Origin: an uncultured Bacilli bacterium
GTDB taxonomy: Bacteria > Bacillota_I > Bacilli_A > RF39 > UBA660
DNA: 16,990 bases
Direction of reading: 5' to 3'
NCBI GenBank assembly: GCA_947632685.1
Contig: CANRQD010000013.1
Location: 1-16,990, forward strand
How positions within the stretch are numbered: position 1 is the first letter of the stretch; each line of letters opens with the position of its first letter. The notes under the pieces are model-generated. The model was not told the DNA's origin and made no database searches. It worked only from the letters and a program-made list of their open reading frames with translations. Below are positions 13,543-16,990 of this stretch, piece by piece. Both the position numbers and the translations under genes were made by a program.

Positions 13543-14827
13543 ATTTATTTGTTCAACATTAATGGCAATAGTAGGTTTAATAGTCGTAAAAAATATAAGT
13601 GGAAGTGAAGAAAAATTATTATCAATTAAAAGTATTGCATTAATGCTATGTTTAATAATAGTGCCAGCATGTATGTATAATACAAAATATACATACATAT
13701 ATACAATCGTAATATATGGAATTACTATTGTAACATATAAATATATATTGAATATTAGTTTTTCTAAATCAGTAATTTCATGCGGTATTATGTATGTATC
13801 ATTATTTTTATTAGAATTAATAGTTGGTATTACTTTTGTATTTTTTTTCTCTATAGATGAAGCAAGAGATACTTGGTATATGAATATAATAATTAATATT
13901 GTCTACTCTATTATTTTGCTTATAATATATAATCACAACAAATTTTGTAAATTAATAAATGAATTTATAAATAAAATTACAAAAAAAAGACAAACAAATA
14001 TTATTATATTTTTATTATTGGTTGTAATTGCAATGAGTACTTTATTATATATATTAGGTAATAATTTTGCACTTAATACAGTATTTACTACGAATTTTTT
14101 AATATTTATAATTTTCTTTTTATTAGTAATTATTTTAGTTGGTGAGCAAAATAGCTATGAAAAATTATCAAATGAATATGATAATTTGTTTAATTATGTA
14201 AAAATATTTGAAGATTGGATTGAAGATGAGCAATTAACAAGGCATGAATATAAAAATCAACTAGCTGTTATTAGATGTTTAACAAAAGAGAAAAAAGTTA
14301 AAGAAAAAATTGATGAAATTATATCGGATACTATTAATATTGATAAACATATGATTAGTCAATTAAAAAATTTGCCTAATGGAGGTATAAAAGGATTATT
14401 ATATTATAAAATTGCAGTTGCAAAAAACCAAAAAGTAAATTTAGAAGTAGATGTTTCATATGATTCAGGAAAAAATTTAAAAAAATTAAAAAGTGAAGAA
14501 TTAAAGGTACTATCTAAATTAATTGGTATATATTGTGATAATGCTATAGAAGCAGCAAAAGAAACAAAAAAGAAGATAGTTTTGATTGAAATATATGATA
14601 TTAATGATATAACTAATATTGTAATTAGTAATACCTATAATAAAAATAAATTGTCATCAAAGAGATTTGAAAAAGGTTCAACCACAAAAGGAAATAATAG
14701 AGGATATGGTTTATACTTTGCAAAAAAGATGTTGTCTAAAACTTCTTGGGTAGAAGAAAAACAAGAAATAATAGATGGCTATTACATTGAAACTTTAAAA
14801 ATATCAAAAAAAAAGAAATCTAAGTGA
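13523..14827 (+). CDS. agrC: AgrC-type quorum-sensing histidine kinase
   Basis: The 434-residue sensor has six or seven membrane helices in residues 1-207, as in AgrC peptide receptors. A dimerisation helix follows with the HPK10-type H-box LTRHEYKNQLAVI (phospho-acceptor His241). A GHKL ATPase domain completes it, with the N-box IYCDNAIEAA (337-345) and the G-box RGYGLYFAKKML (393-404). It should detect the cyclic peptide made from the agrD encoded downstream on the opposite strand and phosphorylate the upstream regulator; this is inferred from family and position. The start is GTG 13523, with AAGGAG at 13507-13512 inside the regulator gene. Its last codons form one arm of the bidirectional terminator. 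Confidence 0.92.
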   Translation: MSVIITKFICSTLMAIVGLIVVKNISGSEEKLLSIKSIALMLCLIIVPACMYNTKYTYIYTIVIYGITIVTYKYILNISFSKSVISCGIMYVSLFLLELIVGITFVFFFSIDEARDTWYMNIIINIVYSIILLIIYNHNKFCKLINEFINKITKKRQTNIIIFLLLVVIAMSTLLYILGNNFALNTVFTTNFLIFIIFFLLVIILVGEQNSYEKLSNEYDNLFNYVKIFEDWIEDEQLTRHEYKNQLAVIRCLTKEKKVKEKIDEIISDTINIDKHMISQLKNLPNGGIKGLLYYKIAVAKNQKVNLEVDVSYDSGKNLKKLKSEELKVLSKLIGIYCDNAIEAAKETKKKIVLIEIYDINDITNIVISNTYNKNKLSSKRFEKGSTTKGNNRGYGLYFAKKMLSKTSWVEEKQEIIDGYYIETLKISKKKKSK

Positions 14828-14840
14828 TAGGTTTCTTTTT
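14806..14840. terminator. bidirectional terminator between agrC and agrD
   Basis: AAAGAAATC (14812-14820) pairs with GGTTTCTTT (14830-14838) with one G-U pair and a 9-base loop. A T-run follows on the + strand. On the - strand the nine A of 14806-14814 give a longer U-run. It ends both the agrA-agrC and the agrB-agrD transcripts, which converge here. Confidence 0.75.
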
Positions 14841-14846
14841 AAATTA

Positions 14847-14969
14847 TTAATCTTTTATAGATTTAATGTTGTTTGGTTCATCAAAAAGCATCCAAACACA
14901 TCCCATACTTGCTGCACTAGTTGCAAGTAAAGCAATAGCGCTAACTAAAGCTGCGATTCTTTTTTTCAT
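14847..14969 (-). CDS. agrD: AgrD cyclic peptide pheromone precursor
   Basis: This 40-residue precursor is too short for usual gene calls. It has the three AgrD parts: a positively charged amphipathic leader (MKKRIAALVSAIALL), a core around Cys24 (SMGCVWMLF), and a C-terminal tail beginning with the conserved DEP (DEPNNIKSIKD). AgrB is expected to cut before DEP and join the new C terminus to Cys24 as a thiolactone. That gives a ring of Cys-Val-Trp-Met-Leu-Phe, or of five residues if cleavage is before Phe. Staphylococcal and listerial precursors have five residues from Cys to the cleavage site, so this core is one longer. The start has AAGGGAG about 10 bases upstream on the - strand. It lies 54 bases after agrB on the same strand. 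Confidence 0.88.
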   Translation of the reverse strand: MKKRIAALVSAIALLATSAASMGCVWMLFDEPNNIKSIKD

Positions 14970-15000
14970 ATATACACTACTCCCTTCTTATCTATTTGAA

Positions 15001-15020
15001 AAAATATTTTAAAATATTTT
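15001..15020. repeat. tandem AT-only palindrome between agrB and agrD
   Basis: Two tandem copies of the 10-bp palindrome AAAATATTTT; the whole 20 bp is also self-complementary. Transcribed on the - strand it would fold into a weak stem followed by U residues, just after the agrB stop codon. It may slow or partly end transcription, or be an RNA cleavage site, setting the agrB:agrD ratio. That role is inference. Confidence 0.4.
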
Positions 15021-15023
15021 TCC

Positions 15024-15611
15024 TTAATTTTTAGCATTGCCATAAGGCTGTTTCATTATCTTATAGGTAATTGGATTAATTACTATAGCTTGAATAATAA
15101 TAGCTGTTAATAATAATAAAGATAATGATTTATTTTTAATATACATACTACTAACAAAATAAATAACTCCGATAGATATTGTTAAAATTTTTCTAATTAT
15201 AATTTTCTTTTTATTATAAAATGGTCTTTTAACAGTATCTGCAGGAGCAAATGGTATAAAAGATATTAAGCTTATAATAGCTAATATAACCACAAAATTA
15301 TAATTTATATTTGTTCTTATAAATAAAATAGGTAATACTATAAATAATAGTAAAGATGTAATTAAACATTCTAAACTGGTTTTTGCATGGATTCCAAAAC
15401 CAAAGTATCTTATAATATTTACTAATAACAATAGTATAATTATTTCTTTTAACATATTTAATAATATAGCTAAAGTTATAATTATAACAATTTTTGTAAT
15501 TGTTAAGTATATACCTTCTAATCCATATTGTAATTTTTCTAAATCTTCATCAGAATAGCTTTGATATTTTTTTAAAAAAGTTATTGATGAATTTAGAAAT
15601 AATTTTTTCAT
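15024..15611 (-). CDS. agrB: AgrB pheromone-processing membrane protease
   Basis: AgrB is a membrane cysteine endopeptidase that removes the AgrD tail and forms the thiolactone ring. The 195-residue protein has the catalytic block IRYFGFGIHAKTSLEC (67-82) with His75 and Cys82 seven residues apart, as in S. aureus AgrB (His77/Cys84). The later family block FAPADTVKRPFYNKKK (121-136) and the C-terminal ending MKQPYGNAKN are also typical, with about five or six membrane helices. The second residue of the usual GGxHA motif is Phe here (GFGIHA). The start was set at the ATG ending at 15611, where GGAG is 8-9 bases upstream. The open frame continues another 42 codons upstream, but that part has no ribosome binding site and covers the promoter. 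Confidence 0.93.
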   Translation of the reverse strand: MKKLFLNSSITFLKKYQSYSDEDLEKLQYGLEGIYLTITKIVIIITLAILLNMLKEIIILLLLVNIIRYFGFGIHAKTSLECLITSLLLFIVLPILFIRTNINYNFVVILAIISLISFIPFAPADTVKRPFYNKKKIIIRKILTISIGVIYFVSSMYIKNKSLSLLLLTAIIIQAIVINPITYKIMKQPYGNAKN

Positions 15612-15676
15612 ATATAGCACTCCTATCTCCGTATAGTAGCTTATCATCAAAAAATAGAAAAAAATAAAAATACTTT

Positions 15677-15706
15677 TAAATACCAAAATATGGTTTATCA
15701 ATACAA
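15677..15706 (-). promoter_or_regulatory. predicted agrB-agrD promoter
   Basis: On the - strand TTGTAT (15706-15701), an 18-bp spacer and TATTTA (15682-15677) preceded by TGG. The -35 lies inside the promoter-proximal copy of the direct repeat, and the -10 is poor, as expected for a promoter that needs a bound activator. Confidence 0.5.
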
Positions 15707-15738
15707 AAAATGTCATATTTTGTAGAAAAAATGGCAAA
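15701..15738 (-). promoter_or_regulatory. LytTR-type operator: two direct repeats with a 21-bp period
   Basis: On the - strand TTTGCCATTTTTTCTAC (15738-15722) and TATGACATTTTTTGTAT (15717-15701) match at 13 of 17 positions, with an identical 8-base core CATTTTTT. The start-to-start distance is exactly 21 bp, two helical turns. AgrA and other LytTR regulators bind 9-bp direct repeats (AgrA type ACAGTTAAG) with this period next to the -35. The proximal copy ACATTTTTT is near that pattern. The T-rich background lowers certainty. Confidence 0.55.
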
Positions 15739-15791
15739 AAAAGGAAATAAATTTACAATTAAAAGAAAAAATAATATAAATTTTGTTAAAT

Positions 15792-15800
15792 TGCTAAAAT
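15792..15800 (+). promoter_or_regulatory. extended -10 promoter for the cold-shock gene
   Basis: TGC followed by TAAAAT (15795-15800), with no good -35. A start near 15807 gives a leader of about 50 bases that includes AAAGGAGGA (15843-15851), a near-perfect ribosome binding site. The promoter diverges from agrB, with the direct-repeat operator about 55 bp upstream of this -10. Confidence 0.5.
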
Positions 15801-15856
15801 AAAATAGCTCGAGTACAACTGAAGTAATCGAAGTAATAATTAAAGGAGGAAGAATA

Positions 15857-16075
15857 ATGATAGGTAAGGTAAAGTGGTTTAATAACGAAAAAGGTTATGG
15901 ATTTATCGAATATAAAGAAAATGAAGATATATTTGTCCATTATTCAACAATTGAATCTGATGGATATAAAACTTTATCAGAAGGTCAATATGTAGAATTT
16001 ACTCTATTAGATACTAGTAAAGGATATCAAGCATCAAATGTAAAATTAATAAAAGAACCAGCTGTTATAAAATAG
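15857..16075 (+). CDS. cspA: cold-shock domain protein
   Basis: This is a single OB-fold RNA/DNA-binding protein that melts mRNA secondary structure. The 72-residue protein begins with the typical GKVKWFNNEKGYGFI and carries RNP1 (KGYGFIEY, 13-20) and RNP2 (DIFVHY, 25-30). The C-terminal GYQASNVK matches the usual ...AxNV end. It is a few residues longer than most Csp proteins, with a tail KEPAVIK that overlaps the terminator. Regular family members are often cold- or stationary-phase-induced; nothing here shows which applies. It is transcribed away from agrB. Confidence 0.95.
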   Translation: MIGKVKWFNNEKGYGFIEYKENEDIFVHYSTIESDGYKTLSEGQYVEFTLLDTSKGYQASNVKLIKEPAVIK

Positions 16076-16086
16076 GTGGTTTTTTT
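16056..16086 (+). terminator. rho-independent terminator of the cold-shock gene
   Basis: AACCA (16056-16060) pairs with TGGTT (16077-16081), with a second short pairing inside the loop (CT/AG) and seven T at 16080-16086. The stem is short but the T-run is good. Confidence 0.6.
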
Positions 16087-16125
16087 GTATAATTTCAAAA
16101 TTTATATTTAAAGATTTATAATAAA

Positions 16126-16134
16126 TGTTATAAT
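16126..16134 (+). promoter_or_regulatory. extended -10 promoter for hpf
   Basis: TGT followed by a perfect TATAAT (16129-16134). A start near 16141 would put transcription at the first base of AGGAGGTGAT, leaving a leader of only about 13 bases that is almost all ribosome binding site. Confidence 0.6.
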
Positions 16135-16153
16135 ATAAATAGGAGGTGATAAT

Positions 16154-16678
16154 ATGGAATTAGTTATTCGTGGTGATAAAATAAAAATAACAGATGCAAT
16201 GAAAAGCTATATAGAAGAAAAAATTGGTAAATTAGACAAATACTTGGAAGATTCAGCTAATATTCGTGCAACTGTTGTTGTAAAGATAAAAAATCACAAT
16301 CAAATAGTAGAAGTAACTATACCATTAAAATCATTTATTTTGAGATCAGAGGAGTCTCAAGAAGATTTTTATGCAGCAGTTGATAAAGCAGTAGATAAGT
16401 TAGAAAGGCAAATAAGGAAAAATAAAACAAGACTTATGTCAAAAAACACCAAGACTTATGATTTTTCATTCTCCGAGATAGAAGATTATGAAGACAATGA
16501 GGATAATATCATTAAAAGAAAAAAAATAGAGATTAAACCTATGGATGAAGAAGAAGCAATAATTCAGATGGAACTTTTAAATCATCAATTCTATATGTAT
16601 AAAGATAGTAATACTGGATCATATTCTGTTATATATAAAAGAAAAGATGGAGGATATGGTATTATAGAATCCGAATAA
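16154..16678 (+). CDS. hpf: ribosome hibernation-promoting factor, long form
   Basis: Long HPF binds the decoding centre of idle 70S ribosomes and joins two ribosomes into inactive 100S dimers through its C-terminal domain. The 174-residue protein has the N-terminal S30AE domain (1-100, starting MELVIRGDKIKITDAMKSYIEEKI), an acidic linker (about 108-118), and the C-terminal dimerisation domain (about 120-174). The latter contains KRKKIEIKPMDEEEAIIQME and YKRKDGGYGIIE. Both domains are complete, so this is the long Firmicutes type and not short HPF or YfiA. The ribosome binding site AGGAGGTGAT is near perfect. In many Firmicutes secA and prfB follow; here the window ends first. Confidence 0.96.
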   Translation: MELVIRGDKIKITDAMKSYIEEKIGKLDKYLEDSANIRATVVVKIKNHNQIVEVTIPLKSFILRSEESQEDFYAAVDKAVDKLERQIRKNKTRLMSKNTKTYDFSFSEIEDYEDNEDNIIKRKKIEIKPMDEEEAIIQMELLNHQFYMYKDSNTGSYSVIYKRKDGGYGIIESE

Positions 16679-16783
16679 ATATAGTTTCATTTATTATAAA
16701 ATTATTAAATATGATATTAATTGAAAATATATAATAAAAAAGTTAGAATATTTAGTAATATGCTTTTATTCTTTCTTTTTTTT

Positions 16784-16792
16784 TGGTACAAT
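16784..16792 (+). promoter_or_regulatory. extended -10 promoter before the structured 3' region
   Basis: TGG followed by TACAAT (16787-16792), preceded by a long T-tract and no clear -35. Transcription would start near 16799 and run into the stacked hairpins. Confidence 0.45.
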
Positions 16793-16804
16793 AAGTAATT
16801 AGGA

Positions 16805-16833
16805 GATGACTAACTATAATAAGTCAAGTCATT
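16805..16833 (+). repeat. alternative hairpins at the start of the predicted RNA
   Basis: GATGAC (16805-16810) can pair with GTCATT (16828-16833). Alternatively TGACT (16807-16811) can pair with AGTCA (16822-16826). The two pairings exclude each other, because both use bases 16807-16810. Confidence 0.35.
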
Positions 16834-16838
16834 TTCTT

Positions 16839-16861
16839 CAAAAATCTAAAAAAGATTTTTG
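16839..16861. repeat. perfect 9-bp hairpin
   Basis: CAAAAATCT (16839-16847) and AGATTTTTG (16853-16861) with an A5 loop. The five T are in the 3' arm and no T-run follows, so termination would be weak. Confidence 0.5.
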
Positions 16862-16863
16862 TT

Positions 16864-16915
16864 CCACGCCAAAAAGATTTTAAAAAATATTAATTTTTAA
16901 AACTTTATGTCGTGG
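16864..16915. repeat. long interrupted hairpin with a GC clamp
   Basis: CCACG (16864-16868) pairs with CGTGG (16911-16915). After a 4-by-4 internal loop, AAAG (16873-16876) pairs with CTTT (16903-16906). Beyond one bulged A, TTTTAAAAA (16878-16886) pairs with TTTTTAAAA (16894-16902) around a 7-base loop. That is 18 pairs in 52 bases, with G/C pairs placed at the base in an otherwise A/T-only background. Confidence 0.5.
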
Positions 16916-16922
16916 TATATAT

Positions 16923-16953
16923 AATATAAATTAAACACCAATTAATTTATATT
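16923..16953. repeat. perfect 12-bp inverted repeat
   Basis: AATATAAATTAA (16923-16934) and TTAATTTATATT (16942-16953) with the 7-base loop ACACCAA. All pairs are A-T; a chance match of this length is less surprising in such AT-rich DNA, but it adds to the neighbouring hairpins. Confidence 0.5.
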
Positions 16954-16990
16954 TGATTTAAAAGTGATATTTTCAGATTCTAATTTATAA

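Larger units (their letters stand above)
16679..16990. other. gene-free 3' end with stacked inverted repeats
   Basis: No convincing protein gene was seen in these 312 bases. They hold a weak AT-rich inverted repeat after hpf (AATAAAT 16674-16680 / ATTTATT 16689-16695), a predicted promoter (16784-16792), and then several inverted repeats in a row between 16805 and 16953. A 25-codon frame (16806-16883) starts directly after AGGAG, too close for normal initiation, and is probably not translated. The most likely readings are a structured leader of a gene beyond the window or a small RNA gene. Confidence 0.5.

Noticed and set aside
15612..15737. 42-codon upstream extension of agrB
   Set aside because: No ribosome binding site, no match to AgrB N termini, and it would run through the predicted promoter and operator; the start ending at 15611 has a proper ribosome binding site.
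16076..16153. A conserved structured RNA before hpf (raiA motif)
   Set aside because: Only 78 bases separate cspA and hpf, and they are taken up by a terminator and promoter; there is no room for such an RNA.
16806..16883. 25-codon frame that could encode a leader or arrest peptide
   Set aside because: AGGAG directly abuts the ATG, which is too close for initiation, and no known arrest motif is present; the frame is more likely chance within structured RNA.
1..16990. Mycoplasma-type genetic code (TGA as Trp)
   Set aside because: TGA ends the DUF1934, SGNH-like and agrC genes, all Trp codons in the conserved proteins are TGG, and RF1 reads only UAA/UAG so it does not decide; nothing requires recoding. 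TAA in spoIIID is likewise not recoded elsewhere.
1..16990. CRISPR array, insertion sequence, prophage or integrative element boundaries
   Set aside because: No spaced direct-repeat array, transposase, integrase or flanking terminal repeats were seen; the agr locus shows the same base composition as its neighbours.

Overview
The window looks like the chromosome of an AT-rich, spore-forming, low-GC Gram-positive bacterium, most likely an uncultured member of the Bacilli near the Erysipelotrichia/RF39-type lineages. The evidence is gene content: RNA polymerase delta (rpoE), DUF1934 and DUF1146 proteins, SpoIIR, SpoIIQ, SpoIIID, MreB/Mbl and long-form HPF. Arg is mostly AGA and Trp is TGG. TGA and TAA both end genes and no gene needs TGA read as Trp, so the standard bacterial code applies and not the Mycoplasma code. 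Species-level placement is inference.

Region 1 (1-8061) is housekeeping and cell-cycle or sporulation core: DUF1934-argS, rpoE, prfA-prmC, spoIIR, mntP, murA, and a membrane-anchored SGNH-fold protein whose catalytic residues are all replaced. Region 2 (8062-12755) continues with a small cupin protein, rpmE, rpiB-DUF1146, spoIIQ, spoIIID, mreB/mbl and a TagO/WecA-type transferase. These genes are mostly scattered over one part of the Bacillus subtilis chromosome (ywiB-argS-rpoE, prfA-prmC-spoIIR-mntP-rpiB, ywzB-murAA-spoIIQ-spoIIID-mbl, tagO); here they form one compact block. Several transcription units follow the same pattern: hairpin and T-run, then an extended -10 promoter, then a short leader.

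Region 3 (12764-15738) is the accessory part: a complete agr-type peptide quorum-sensing locus in an unusual layout. A LytTR response regulator overlaps an AgrC-type sensor kinase on the + strand. Convergent to them, on the - strand, lie agrB and a 40-residue agrD. The two halves meet at a bidirectional terminator. Upstream of agrB are two 17-bp direct repeats with a 21-bp period that overlap the -35 element, as expected for a LytTR regulator, so an autoinduction circuit is likely. The predicted pheromone core is Cys-Val-Trp-Met-Leu-(Phe).

Region 4 (15739-16990) has a cold-shock protein gene divergent from agrB, long-form hpf, and a final gene-free stretch of about 310 bp carrying a predicted promoter and several stacked inverted repeats.

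The points most worth checking are the agr locus and its operator, a spoIIID reading frame broken by an in-frame TAA at a position that is Lys in B. subtilis, the catalytically dead SGNH protein, an RpiB lacking its usual His, and the structured 3' end. No tRNA, rRNA, CRISPR array, insertion sequence or prophage gene was seen.
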